Assembly (NCBI RefSeq): GCF_009709575.1
Contig: NZ_WIXO01000001.1
Location: 372,001-436,000 of the forward strand
Direction: 5' to 3'
DNA: 64,000 nt
DNA from: Streptomyces taklimakanensis
GTDB lineage: Bacteria > Actinomycetota > Actinomycetes > Streptomycetales > Streptomycetaceae
Shown here: positions 7,417 through 16,453 of the stretch, one piece after another
Numbering within the stretch: position 1 is the stretch's first letter
How the letters are laid out: each line of letters opens with the position of its first letter
The notes under the pieces: model-generated
Database searches by the model: none
What the model was told of the DNA's origin: nothing
Seen by the model: the letters and a program-made list of their open reading frames with translations, nothing else
Program-made: the position numbers and the translations under genes

Positions 7417-10323
7417 GTGGGCCCTCGTCCGACACCTACGGAGAGCGACCGCCGTCAGCGGCCGCCCGAGGCCGACATGCGCGCGGAGATCCTCGCCTCC
7501 TGGCAACGCTCCCAGCGGCTCGGCATCGCCTCCGAGGGCGCGGAACTGCCGGTCGAGAGCGACCTCGACCCCGAGTCCCGGTTGGTCAGGGCCGCCGCCC
7601 CGGTGCTGCGGAGGCTGTACGAACGGTTCTCCGGCATGCCCGTCACCGTGGCCCTGGCCGACGCCCGGGCCACCATCGTGGACCGGCGCGGGGAGCGTCG
7701 GGGCCTGGAGCTGATGGACTCCGCCTTCCTGGTGCCCGGCGCCAACGTCGACGAGCGCTTCATGGGGACCAGCAGCGTCAGCATGGTGCTGAGCACCAGA
7801 TCACCGTTCGTGGTCGTCGGCCACGAGCACTTCCTGCACGACCTCAAGACCCTGACCTGCATGGCCGCCCCCGTCCGCGACCCGGTGGGCGGGACCGTGC
7901 AGGGCGCGGTCAACCTCTCCGTGCCCATGGAACTGGCCGAACCCGGCATGGCGACGGCGCTCCAGGAGGCCACCGACCGGATCGGCGAACGTCTGCTGGA
8001 GCTGAGTTCGGCCAGGGAACGCGCCCTGGTGGAGTCCTTCCTCCGCGCCCGGCGGCAGGGCGGCCACGCGGAACTCGACCTCCGTTCCGAGGGGCCGACC
8101 GGCCCTCGTGGTACCGCGCCCGAACTGGCTCCCGGGGAACACCTGGCGCTGTTGGAGGCCGCCACCGAACTGATCTCCTCCGGCGGCCGGCCGTTCGCCG
8201 AGGTGCCGCTGGCCGGCGGCCGGGTGGCCGTCCTGCGCCGCAGGCAACTGCACCACGGCGACGCGGAGGGGGCGGCCGTGGAGGTCGGCTTCCACGGCGG
8301 CGCCGGTGGGGACGCCCCCGGCGGTACGGACACGACCTCCGCGACCACGGCGATCGCCCCGGACCGGCGCCGGGTGCCCCTGCTGCGTCCGCCCTCCGCC
8401 ACGGGGCGCGAGGAGTCCGGAGCGCGGAGCACTCCACCGACCGAACGGTCCCCCGCGGACACCCGACCGGACAGCGAGCCGAGCAGCGAGTCGGACAGCG
8501 AGCCGGACAGCGAGCCGGGAGGTCGCTCCGACGCGTGGCTGCTGCTGGTGGGCGAACCGGGAGTCGGCCGCCTCGCCGTCGCGGCGCGCAGGCGGCTGTC
8601 GCTGCTCAACGAGGCCGGCACCCGCGTCGGCACCACCTTGGACATGCGGCGCACCGCCGCGGAGCTGGCGGAGATCGCGGTGCCGGAGTTCGCCGACGTC
8701 GCCGTGGTGGACCTGACCGAGGACGTCCTGACCGGCCGTGAACCGCGGTCGGGCCCGCCCGGCACCGGCACGACGCTGCGCCGGGTGGCCGTCCGCCCCC
8801 GCGGCGAACCCGGTGACCGGGACGAGGACCCGGCCGGCACCGTGGACTACCCGGCCGGCACGCCCCAGGCCCGCTGCCTCGCCGCCGGCCGCCCCGTGGC
8901 GGACTCGGTACCGACCGCCGCCCTGGCCGACCCCACCACGGGGAGCGAGCACCCCGTCGACCTGCTCGGCCAGGGAACCCACTCCTACCTGGGCGCCCCG
9001 CTGCGCGTCGGGGACACCGTCCTGGGACTGGTCGGTTTCTACCGCCGCGGCAGGGACCACCCCTACGAGGAGGACGATCTGACCCTGGCCGGCGAACTGG
9101 CCGCCCGCACCGCGATGAGCGTGGACAACGCCCGCCGCTTCGCCCGGGAGCGCGACGCCTCCCTCACCCTGCAGCGGAGCCTGCTGCCGCGCGAAACCCC
9201 CCGATCGACCGCCGCCGACCTCGCTTTCCGCTACCTGCCCGCGGATCCCGACACCGGGGTGGGCGGCGACTGGTTCGACGCGATCCCGCTCTCCGGGACG
9301 CGGGTGGCGCTGGTCGTCGGCGACGTGGCGGGGCACGGACTGCAGGCGGCGGCCACCATGGGACGGCTGCGCACGGCGGTGCGCACCCTGGCCGACCTGG
9401 ACCTGCCTCCCGAGGAGGTGCTCGCCCACCTGGACGACCTGGTCGGCCGCACGCCCGACGACCCGGCCACGGCCGCCACCTGCCTGTACGCGGTGTACGA
9501 CCCGGTCTCCTGCCGCTGCACCGCCGCCGTGGCCGGACACCCGCCGCCCGCCGCCGCCCCGCCGGGCGAGGAACCGTACCTGCTCGATCTGCCCACCGGG
9601 CCGCCGCTGGGGTTCGGCAGGTTCCAGCCGTACGAGTCCGCCGCCGTCGACCTGCCCGCCGAGACCCTACTGGCGCTGTACACCGACGGCCTGCTCAAGG
9701 AGGGCCGTGCCTACGGTGACCCCGACTCCCGCACCGGACGGTTGTTGGAGGTGCTCAGGGACGCCTCGTCGTCCCTGGAGACGGAGTGCGATCGCATCAC
9801 GGACACCCTGCTCTCCGGTGACTCCCACGACGACGTCGCCCTGCTGCTGGCCCGTGTGCACGCTCTGCCCCCGGACCGGGTGGCCTCCTGGGAGCTGCCC
9901 GCCGACCCGTCCGTGGTGGCGCGGGCCAGGGCCGCGGCGAGGCGGTGCCTCGACGCGTGGGGGCTGACGGAGCTGGAGTACGGAACCGGCCTGGTGGTCA
10001 GCGAGCTGGTGACCAACGCGGTGCGGTACGGCGGTGCGGGGCCGGTGTGCCTGCGGCTGCTGCGCGACGAGGAGAGCCTGATCTGCGAGGTGTCCGACCG
10101 CAGCAGCACCTCCCCGCGCATCCGGCGCGCGGCGACGACCGAGGAGGGCGGCCGCGGCCTGTTCCTGGTCGCGCGGTTCACCAGGAACTGGGGGGCCCGC
10201 TACACGCCCGAGGGCAAGACCGTCTGGGCCGAGCAGACGCGGTCGCCGACGGTGCGGGAACCGGGGCCGGACGCGGACGAGCGGACGCTGTTGGCCGCCT
10301 TCGGCGATCTCGACGACCTCTGA
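7417..10323 (+). CDS. multidomain SpoIIE-type PP2C phosphatase with GAF domains and C-terminal HATPase
   Basis: A 968-residue signalling protein. Order: an AcoR-type N-terminal GAF region (EILASWQRSQRLGI onward, with GANVDERFMGTSSVS), an acidic Ser/Glu-Pro linker near residues 335-372, a second GAF domain (about 382-578), a PP2C/SpoIIE phosphatase (about 595-815; GVGGDWFDAIPL, VVGDVAGHGLQAA, LALYTDGLLKEGR, SHDDVALLLA) and a HATPase_c_2 domain (about 829-938; LVVSELVTNAVRYGG, GGRGLFLVARF). Phosphatase and anti-sigma-type kinase are therefore in one chain, likely acting on STAS antagonists. GTG 7417 lies 10 bases after a TAGATA and may be leaderless; ATG 7477 is the alternative start. Confidence 0.88.
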   Translation: MGPRPTPTESDRRQRPPEADMRAEILASWQRSQRLGIASEGAELPVESDLDPESRLVRAAAPVLRRLYERFSGMPVTVALADARATIVDRRGERRGLELMDSAFLVPGANVDERFMGTSSVSMVLSTRSPFVVVGHEHFLHDLKTLTCMAAPVRDPVGGTVQGAVNLSVPMELAEPGMATALQEATDRIGERLLELSSARERALVESFLRARRQGGHAELDLRSEGPTGPRGTAPELAPGEHLALLEAATELISSGGRPFAEVPLAGGRVAVLRRRQLHHGDAEGAAVEVGFHGGAGGDAPGGTDTTSATTAIAPDRRRVPLLRPPSATGREESGARSTPPTERSPADTRPDSEPSSESDSEPDSEPGGRSDAWLLLVGEPGVGRLAVAARRRLSLLNEAGTRVGTTLDMRRTAAELAEIAVPEFADVAVVDLTEDVLTGREPRSGPPGTGTTLRRVAVRPRGEPGDRDEDPAGTVDYPAGTPQARCLAAGRPVADSVPTAALADPTTGSEHPVDLLGQGTHSYLGAPLRVGDTVLGLVGFYRRGRDHPYEEDDLTLAGELAARTAMSVDNARRFARERDASLTLQRSLLPRETPRSTAADLAFRYLPADPDTGVGGDWFDAIPLSGTRVALVVGDVAGHGLQAAATMGRLRTAVRTLADLDLPPEEVLAHLDDLVGRTPDDPATAATCLYAVYDPVSCRCTAAVAGHPPPAAAPPGEEPYLLDLPTGPPLGFGRFQPYESAAVDLPAETLLALYTDGLLKEGRAYGDPDSRTGRLLEVLRDASSSLETECDRITDTLLSGDSHDDVALLLARVHALPPDRVASWELPADPSVVARARAAARRCLDAWGLTELEYGTGLVVSELVTNAVRYGGAGPVCLRLLRDEESLICEVSDRSSTSPRIRRAATTEEGGRGLFLVARFTRNWGARYTPEGKTVWAEQTRSPTVREPGPDADERTLLAAFGDLDDL

Positions 10324-10353
10324 CGGCGCGGGGAGGCGCCCCGCCGGCGGGAC

Positions 10354-10373
10354 CCGGCCCCGGTCGGGGCCGG
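10354..10373. terminator. bidirectional terminator hairpin
   Basis: An 8-bp perfect GC stem (10354-10361 with 10366-10373) and 4-base loop between convergent gene ends at 10323 and 10385. Confidence 0.6.
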
Positions 10374-10384
10374 CCCCCTCGGCC

Positions 10385-11206
10385 TCAGGGTTTCCGTCCG
10401 ACCGCGCCGAACTGGGCGACCTCCGGGGGTTCGCCCGCGCCGTTCCCCTCCGTCGCGTGCCGCCAGTGCGCGCAGGAGACGATGCCGGGCTCCAGCAGTT
10501 CCGTGCCCGCGAAGAAACTCGCGAACTCCGCCCTGCTCCGGGCGGTGATCGGGGGTGTGGCGTGCTCGTTCCAGAACCGCATCGCCTCGGCGTTCGCCTC
10601 GCCGCCGAGCTCCAGCGTGGGGTGGGTGACGGCCAGGTGGCTGCCGGAGGGCACGGCCTCCAGCAGCCGCCGCACGATCGCCCGCGCCCGGTCGGTCTCG
10701 GAGACGAAGTTCAGGATGCCCAGCAGCATGATCGCCACGGGACGGGTGAAGTCCAGCGTCCCCTCCGCGGCGCGGAGGATCGCCTCCGGGTCGTGCGCGT
10801 CCGCGTCGACGTAGTCGGTGGCGCCCTCGGGGGAGCCGACGAGCAGGGCACGCGCGTGCGCCAGCACCACGGGGTCGTTGTCGACGTAGACGACCCGGGA
10901 CTCCGGGGCGATGCGTTGGGCGACCTCGTGGGTGTTCTCCGCCGTGGGCAGGCCCGTGCCGATGTCCAGGAACTGCCGGATGCCCGCCTCCCGCACCAGG
11001 TACCGCACCGCGCGCCCCAGGAAGGCGCGGTCGGCGCGGGCCACCTCGCGAATGGCCGGGTACACGCCGACGACGTGGTCACCGACCTGGCGGTCCACCG
11101 CGTAGTAGTCCTTGCCGCCCAGCCAGTAGTTCCACACCCGGGCGTTGTGGGCGACGTCCTCGTTCACCAGCGCCGCACCGCCCGGCCCGCCGTTCCTGCC
11201 GTCCAT
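10385..11206 (-). CDS. DUF574-type SAM-dependent methyltransferase (paralogue 1)
   Basis: A 273-residue protein of the actinobacterial DUF574 (Methyltransf-19) family. It shows ARVWNYWLGGKDYYAVD, the SAM-binding stretch FLDIGTGLPTAENTHEVAQ and VVYVDNDPVVLAHARALL. The start is an ATG at 11204-11206 with GAGAGG upstream; an in-frame GTG four codons earlier is possible. A close paralogue lies at 37767-38588 with the same landmarks, and both sit next to a SpoIIE phosphatase gene. The methyl acceptor of this family is not known to me. Confidence 0.9.
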   Translation of the reverse strand: MDGRNGGPGGAALVNEDVAHNARVWNYWLGGKDYYAVDRQVGDHVVGVYPAIREVARADRAFLGRAVRYLVREAGIRQFLDIGTGLPTAENTHEVAQRIAPESRVVYVDNDPVVLAHARALLVGSPEGATDYVDADAHDPEAILRAAEGTLDFTRPVAIMLLGILNFVSETDRARAIVRRLLEAVPSGSHLAVTHPTLELGGEANAEAMRFWNEHATPPITARSRAEFASFFAGTELLEPGIVSCAHWRHATEGNGAGEPPEVAQFGAVGRKP

Positions 11207-11430
11207 GGCCTCTCCCACCCCTCGTCAGCGCGCTTCCGCCCCGACGCCGTGCCGACACGTCCGCTCCCATGCTTCCGGTTGCCACCGGGAAAGATCAACC
11301 TGACCGTGACGTCCACCGAACGGATTTCGCCGCGGCAGCGCGACCCGGTTCCCCGGTTCCCCGTCCGGTCGCCCACCGCTCCGTCGCGGGGGTCTCGGCG
11401 CACGGCGGGCCAGGGCACCGTGCCGGCTCC

Positions 11431-12030
11431 TCAGGGGACTCGTTCCCCGTCCGCCGTCCCCGTCGACGCCGGTCCGGCGGGGCGACGGCCGTCCCCGCGC
11501 CGGCTTGGGAGGTTGACCACCACCAGCGCGAGGCCGGCGAGCACGACGTTGCGCGCCGCCGCGTCCAGCCCGTTCCAGTCCGAGGACTGCCACATGGCGA
11601 ACCACTCCCCGCCGATGGCGAAGAAGCCCAGCCCGAACAGGAGCAGGACCATCGTCAGTCCCAGGGTGGCGGCCCGGCGGGCCCGTTCGTGGCCGCCGTC
11701 GCGCAGGCTCGCCACCCAGAGCCAGGTGGCGAGGAGGAGGACGAGGGCGGTGAGGGTCTCCCAGGCGATGATGGCGACGTAGGCGGCGTCCTGCAGGGCG
11801 GGCGACTCGATCGCCCGCCACATCAGATCCGGGTCCCGGAAGGTGGTGTCCATCGCCAGGACGTGCCGGACGAACTCCCGGTTGGTGTCGAAGTCGGTGA
11901 TGTTGCCGAAGGCGACCAGGGCCATGTAGACCGCGACCGTTCCCGTCAGCGCGGTCGCCGCGACGGGCAGGGCGCCCGACGACAGCGGCCGTCCCGATCC
12001 GTTGCCGGCGCTTCCTTCCCCGCCTGCCAT
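11431..12030 (-). CDS. DUF2165-family membrane protein
   Basis: A 199-residue predicted small integral membrane protein with about four hydrophobic segments. The motifs NITDFDTNREFVRHVLAMDTTF and AIESPALQDAAYVAIIAWE are characteristic of DUF2165. The ATG at 12028-12030 has a good GGGAGGA ribosome site. It lies downstream of wrbA, separated from it by a strong hairpin, and is probably transcribed on its own. Function unknown. Confidence 0.85.
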   Translation of the reverse strand: MAGGEGSAGNGSGRPLSSGALPVAATALTGTVAVYMALVAFGNITDFDTNREFVRHVLAMDTTFRDPDLMWRAIESPALQDAAYVAIIAWETLTALVLLLATWLWVASLRDGGHERARRAATLGLTMVLLLFGLGFFAIGGEWFAMWQSSDWNGLDAAARNVVLAGLALVVVNLPSRRGDGRRPAGPASTGTADGERVP

Positions 12031-12124
12031 GTGTCCTCCCCCTGCTCGTCCCGAGACCTTCTCCCCATCTTCGCAGGGTGGTTCGGGAAAGCGCTCGGCA
12101 TTCGCACCGGTCTCCGACACCGGT

Positions 12125-12165
12125 GGGCGCGCCGACCGCACTGCCGTCGTGCGGCCGGCGCGCCC
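12125..12165 (-). terminator. terminator downstream of wrbA
   Basis: A 17-bp stem with one mismatch (12125-12141 against 12149-12165), 7-base loop, just after the wrbA stop at 12194. Confidence 0.6.
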
Positions 12166-12193
12166 GGGTCGGGACCCGTCCGCCGGGGTGGGA

Positions 12194-12814
12194 TCAGGCG
12201 GTGGCGAGGCCGGCCTTGAGGGCGGAGGCTATCCTCACGACGCGCTCGGCCTGGACGCGGGCGGCGGTGCGGGTGGCGTCGTCGACGGGGTTGTTGCCCT
12301 GGGCGTCGACATGGGAGGTGCCGTAGGGGTTGCCGTCGACGAACTTGGCCGGGTCGGTGTAACCGGGGGCGACGAGGATGCCGCCGAAGTGGTGGATGGT
12401 GTTGTACAGGGCCAGCAGGGTGGACTCCTGGCCGCCGTGGGCGGTGGAGGAGGAGGTGAAGCCGCTGTAGACCTTGTCGGCGAGCTTGCCCTGGGCCCAC
12501 AGGCCGCCGAGGGTGTCGATGAACTGCTTCAACTGCGCGGCGATGTTGCCGTAACGGGTGGGGGAACCGAAGATCACCGCGTCGGCCCACTCCATGTCGT
12601 CGGCGGTGGCGTGGGGGATGTCGGCGGTGGCGGCGGCGTTCGCGGCCCAGGCCGGGTTGGAGTCGATCGCGGCCTGCGGGGCGAGTTCGGCGACCTTGAG
12701 CAGGCGCACCTCGGCGCCGGCCTTCTCCGCGGCCTGACCGATCTCCTTGGCCACCTCGGCGATGGTGCCGGTGGAGGAGTAGTAGACGACGGCGAGCTTG
12801 ATCTGGGGGCTCAC
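12194..12814 (-). CDS. wrbA: NAD(P)H:quinone oxidoreductase, WrbA family
   Basis: A 206-residue flavodoxin-like enzyme that reduces quinones by two electrons with FMN. The N-terminus (IKLAVVYYSSTGTIAEVAKEI) contains the phosphate-binding SSTGT loop; GSPTRYGNIAAQLKQFID and the STAHGGQESTLLAL stretch are WrbA hallmarks. The GTG at 12812-12814 is chosen because GGAG lies upstream and the fold starts at once. Upstream there is an unusual AT-rich patch that may hold an operator. It probably protects against quinone or electrophile stress. Confidence 0.92.
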   Translation of the reverse strand: MSPQIKLAVVYYSSTGTIAEVAKEIGQAAEKAGAEVRLLKVAELAPQAAIDSNPAWAANAAATADIPHATADDMEWADAVIFGSPTRYGNIAAQLKQFIDTLGGLWAQGKLADKVYSGFTSSSTAHGGQESTLLALYNTIHHFGGILVAPGYTDPAKFVDGNPYGTSHVDAQGNNPVDDATRTAARVQAERVVRIASALKAGLATA

Positions 12815-13136
12815 GGTTGTGGTCTCCGTTCCATTGGTGTCGTTCGTGCGGCCGGCGCGAAGGGCTCGCGCCGAGCCCGCCCCGACGGTCCGTCGCCACG
12901 GGACGAGCTGTAAGTTGAACCTTAAACCATATTCGCCGTCCGAGTCCCACCGGATGGCACGGACGTCCCGGACCGCGCGCAGGTCGTGCAGGTCGTGCGG
13001 GTCGTGCAGGCGGCACGACCTGACCCCCGACGAAGGGCGCCCTCCCGGGGCACGGAAGTCGAGCCGGGGCCCAAAGACGGACGAGGCCGGGCGTCCCGGC
13101 CTCGTCGCACGAGGCGCGCGCTGCGGTGATCCGCCG
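12815..13136. promoter_or_regulatory. wrbA upstream region with AT-rich site and short repeats
   Basis: No gene in these 322 bases. TAAGTTGAACCTTA at 12911-12924 is an imperfect palindrome (TAAG...CTTA) in an AT-rich island, a candidate operator for a MarR- or HxlR-type regulator. About three 9-base repeats of the CAGGTCGTG type lie near 12978-13010. Confidence 0.45.
13081..13105 (-). terminator. terminator of the cysteine-desulfurase-like gene
   Basis: An 11-bp perfect stem (13081-13091 with 13095-13105) and 3-base loop, 32 bases past the stop codon at 13137. Confidence 0.65.
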
Positions 13137-14351
13137 TCAGGCGGGACCCCGGGACGCCAGTTCCGCGACACCGGCGAGCAGTCGGTCGACGTCCTCGACG
13201 GTGTTGTAGGGGGCCAGGCCCGCTCGGACGGCGCCCTCCTCCCCCAGGCCGATGTGGCGGACCGCCTCGATCGCGTAGAAGTTGCCCGCGGGCGCGTTCA
13301 CGCCGAGTCGGGCCAGGTGCTCGTACACCTCGCGGGGCGTACACCCCGCCACGGAGAACAGGACGGTGGGGGTGCGCCGCTCCGGCGAGCCGTACGGGAC
13401 GACGCCGTCGAGGGCCGTCAGCCCGTCCAGCAGCCGGCCGAACAACTCCTCCTCGTGGGCCTCCACCCGCCGCATCGACTCCAGCAGCCTGACCCGCCGC
13501 TCGCCGGCCGGCGGCCCGCCGAGATCGGCGATGAAGTCGACGGCGGCCGTCGTCCCGGCCAGCGTCTCGTAGGGCAGCGTGCCGAGTTCGAAGCGCTCGG
13601 GCACGGCGTCGGTGGAGGGCAGCAGCTTGTCGGGGCGGATCGTCTCCAGCAGTTCCGGGGCGGCGGCGACCACACCGTGGTGCGGCCCGAAGAACTTGTA
13701 CGGCGAACAGGCGTAGAAGTCCGCGCCCCAGTCCGTCATCGCGACGGCGGCGTGCGGGGTAAGGTGCACGCCGTCCACGTACACCAGCGCGCCCACCGCA
13801 TGGGCCGCCTCGGCGATCGCGGGGACGTCGGGCCTGGTGCCGAGCAGGTTGGACGCCGCGGTCACCGCCACCAACCGGGTGCGCGGTGTCAGCACGGCGA
13901 CCACGTCGTCCACCGTGAGGTCGCCCGTCACGGGATCGAAGTCGGCCCACCGCACGGTCGCGCCGGCCGCCTCGGCGGCGATGATCCAGGGTCTGATGTT
14001 CGCGTCGTGGTCGAGGCGCGTCACCACGATCTCGTCGCCCTCGCCCCACCGTCCGGCCAGGGCGCGCGCCAGGTCCATCGTCGCCTGCGTCATCGACCGC
14101 GCGAACACCACGCCCTCGGGGCGGCAGCCCAGCAGGTCGGCCATGGCCGACCTGGCCTCTCGCACCACGGTGTCGGCCCGCAGCTCGGCCGCGGTGACGG
14201 TACCGCGGTTGGCGATGCCGCCGCACAGGGTGTCGGCGACGGCCCGTGCCACCTGTCGGGGCACCTGCGACCCGCCCGGCCCGTCGAAGTGGGCCACCCC
14301 CCGGGCGAGGGCGGGGAAGCAACCGCGGATCCGATCGGTGTCGAGACGCAT
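13137..14351 (-). CDS. cysteine desulfurase-like aminotransferase class V protein
   Basis: About 404 residues, a fold-type I PLP enzyme. HFDGPGGSQVPRQV and MTQATMDLARALAGRW lie early, VYVDGVHLTPHAAVAM carries the PLP-binding Asp, and CSPYKFFGPHHG holds the Schiff-base lysine. These are the landmarks of the cysteine-desulfurase-like group rather than of housekeeping IscS/SufS, and no SufU or IscU gene is adjacent. The ATG at 14349-14351 has a G-rich site; an ATG at 14358-14360 is an alternative. Substrate unknown. Confidence 0.85.
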   Translation of the reverse strand: MRLDTDRIRGCFPALARGVAHFDGPGGSQVPRQVARAVADTLCGGIANRGTVTAAELRADTVVREARSAMADLLGCRPEGVVFARSMTQATMDLARALAGRWGEGDEIVVTRLDHDANIRPWIIAAEAAGATVRWADFDPVTGDLTVDDVVAVLTPRTRLVAVTAASNLLGTRPDVPAIAEAAHAVGALVYVDGVHLTPHAAVAMTDWGADFYACSPYKFFGPHHGVVAAAPELLETIRPDKLLPSTDAVPERFELGTLPYETLAGTTAAVDFIADLGGPPAGERRVRLLESMRRVEAHEEELFGRLLDGLTALDGVVPYGSPERRTPTVLFSVAGCTPREVYEHLARLGVNAPAGNFYAIEAVRHIGLGEEGAVRAGLAPYNTVEDVDRLLAGVAELASRGPA

Positions 14352-14465
14352 GGCCCCCATCCTTCACGGCTCGGGGTCCGCGTCAAGATCCCCCGTTCCC
14401 GGAAGCGCCTCGCCCGCCGCGGCCCCCGGGGACGCCCGCCCGGCGCGGGGACGGGCGCGCGGATC

Positions 14466-15428
14466 TCAGGAGCCGCTCCGCGTCGCCACCGGCTCCCGCA
14501 CGCGGCGCCGCGCGACGGGCACCACCAGCGGGGTTCCGGTCTCCGGATCGTCGATGACCCGGCAGGGCAGGCCGAAGACCTCCTCCACCAGGTCGGCCGT
14601 GACGATCCGCGAGGGGGGTCCCGCGGCGACGACCCGTCCGTCGCGCATGGCGATCAGATGGGTGGCGTAGCGGGCGGCGTGGTTGAGGTCGTGGAGGACG
14701 GCGACCAGGGTGCGGCCCTCCTCCTCGTGGAGACGGGTGCACAGGTCGAGGACGTCGATCTGGTGGGCGAGGTCGAGGTAGGTGGTCGGCTCGTCCAACA
14801 GCAGCAGGGGCGTCTGCTGGGCCAGGGCCATGGCGATCCACACCCGCTGCCGCTGTCCGCCGGAGAGTTCGTCCACGGCGCGGTCGGCGAGTTCGGCGAC
14901 CCCGGTGGAGGCCATGGAGTCGGCGACGACGCGCTCGTCCTCCCGCGACCACTGGCGCAGCAGTCCCTGGTGCGGGTAGCGCCCGCGGGAGACCAGCTCG
15001 GAGACGGAGATGCCCTCCGGGGCGACGGAGGACTGCGGCAGCAGGCCGAGGGTCCGGGCGACCTGCTTGGCGTTGAGCGAGGAGATGTCCCTGCCGTCCA
15101 GGAGCACCGAACCGGCGGCCGGCTTGAGCATCCGGGACAGGGCACGCAGCAAGGTGGACTTGCCGCACGCGTTGGGTCCGATGATGACGGTGAAGGAGTG
15201 GTCGGGTATCGCGACCGTGAGCTCCCGCGAGATCGTCCGCCGGTCGTAGGCGAGGGTGAGGCTCTCGCCGCCCAGCCTGGTCTCCCCGACCGCCGCGGAG
15301 ACGGTGGCTTCCGCCGTCGCGGAAGCGGCGTGGTGGCCCTGCGTCATCGGTTCTGCTCCGTCCTGGAAGTGTTCGCCGTCGGTGTCCGCCGTGGGGGGAC
15401 GCGTGGGAGTCCCGGTGCGCGCCCTCAT
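14466..15428 (-). CDS. Fe(III)-siderophore ABC transporter ATPase (FecE-like)
   Basis: About 320 residues. Walker A GPNACGKST, Q-loop LLPQSS, signature LSGGQRQRVWIAMALAQQ and Walker B LLLLDEPTTYLDLAHQ are intact. The ATG at 15426-15428 overlaps the permease stop as ATGA, the same junction found between the two permease genes, which is why I prefer it; an internal ATG at 15345-15347 with GGAG would remove 27 residues. It powers uptake of a ferric siderophore, most likely ferrioxamine given the divergent desE. Confidence 0.9.
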   Translation of the reverse strand: MRARTGTPTRPPTADTDGEHFQDGAEPMTQGHHAASATAEATVSAAVGETRLGGESLTLAYDRRTISRELTVAIPDHSFTVIIGPNACGKSTLLRALSRMLKPAAGSVLLDGRDISSLNAKQVARTLGLLPQSSVAPEGISVSELVSRGRYPHQGLLRQWSREDERVVADSMASTGVAELADRAVDELSGGQRQRVWIAMALAQQTPLLLLDEPTTYLDLAHQIDVLDLCTRLHEEEGRTLVAVLHDLNHAARYATHLIAMRDGRVVAAGPPSRIVTADLVEEVFGLPCRVIDDPETGTPLVVPVARRRVREPVATRSGS

Positions 15429-16453
15429 ATGCGTCCCGCCTTCCGTTGGGTGGCCAGCAACCAGATCAGGTAGCCGCCGCCGAGCATTCCGGTGATCACG
15501 CCCACCGCGAGCTGTCGTCCGGCGAAGAGGTTCTGGGCGACCCAGTCGGCCGCCACCAGCAGGGCCGCCCCCATGCAGGCGGCGGGCACGAGGTTGGGGC
15601 CGGGGGCGCGGGTGAGGCGCTTGGCGAGCTGGGGCGCGGTGAGCGCCACGAAGGAGACCGGCCCGGCGCAGGCGGCGGCGAAGGAGGTCAGGACGACGGC
15701 GGAGCCCAGCAGCACGGCGCGGGACCGCTCGACGCGGACCCCCAGGGAGTGGGCGGCGTCGTCGCCCATCTCCGTCATCAGCAGGCTGCGCCCGAAACCG
15801 ACGACGACGACCGGCCCCAGCACCAGCAGCGCGATGAGCAGGGGGGTGAGTTCGGGCCAACCGCGGCCGTCCAGACTGCCCGTCATCCACAGGATCGCGC
15901 GGGATGCCTCCATCAGCTTGCCGCGGGTGAGCAGATAGCTGTTGACGCCGGTGAGCATCGCCATGACGCCGATGCCGGTGAGGACCAGTCGGTAGCCGTG
16001 GACCCCCCGGCGCCAGGCGAGCGCGTAGATCAGCGTCCCGGTGAGGAGGCCGCCGGCGACGGCGCCGCCGGCCAGCGCCGCGCTGCTGCCACCGGCGAGG
16101 ACGACCAGGAGCGCGCCGGTGGAGGCTCCCTGGGTGAGGCCGAGCATGTCGGGACTGCCGAGCGGGTTGCGCACCACGGACTGGAAGACCGCTCCGGCCA
16201 GGCCGAGGGAGGCGCCGACGAGGAGGGCCGCCAGTACCCGGGGCAGTCGCAGCTCGTTGACGACGAAGTTCTGGGCGGGGGTGCCGCCGCCGCCGAGGGT
16301 GGTCAGCACCTCGCCGGGGCTCATGGGGTAGTCGCCGCCGCCGATGGTGACGACGCCGACGGCCAGGGCCACGAGGAGGCAGCCGAGCACGGCCGTCAGG
16401 GCCCGGGGGCGGTAGCGGAGGCTGAGGGTCTGTCCGACGCGGAGGGTTCTCAT
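15425..16453 (-). CDS. Fe(III)-siderophore ABC transporter permease (FecCD family), second subunit
   Basis: A 342-residue permease with about nine membrane segments. NELRLPRVLAALLVGASLGLAGAVFQSVVRNPLGSPDMLG is the classic FecCD signature, and GVITGMLGGGYLIWLL closes the protein. The ATG overlaps the stop of the preceding permease gene (ATGA at 16450-16453), so the two half-channels are translationally coupled. It forms the heterodimeric channel with the product of 16450-17520. Confidence 0.92.
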   Translation of the reverse strand: MRTLRVGQTLSLRYRPRALTAVLGCLLVALAVGVVTIGGGDYPMSPGEVLTTLGGGGTPAQNFVVNELRLPRVLAALLVGASLGLAGAVFQSVVRNPLGSPDMLGLTQGASTGALLVVLAGGSSAALAGGAVAGGLLTGTLIYALAWRRGVHGYRLVLTGIGVMAMLTGVNSYLLTRGKLMEASRAILWMTGSLDGRGWPELTPLLIALLVLGPVVVVGFGRSLLMTEMGDDAAHSLGVRVERSRAVLLGSAVVLTSFAAACAGPVSFVALTAPQLAKRLTRAPGPNLVPAACMGAALLVAADWVAQNLFAGRQLAVGVITGMLGGGYLIWLLATQRKAGRI

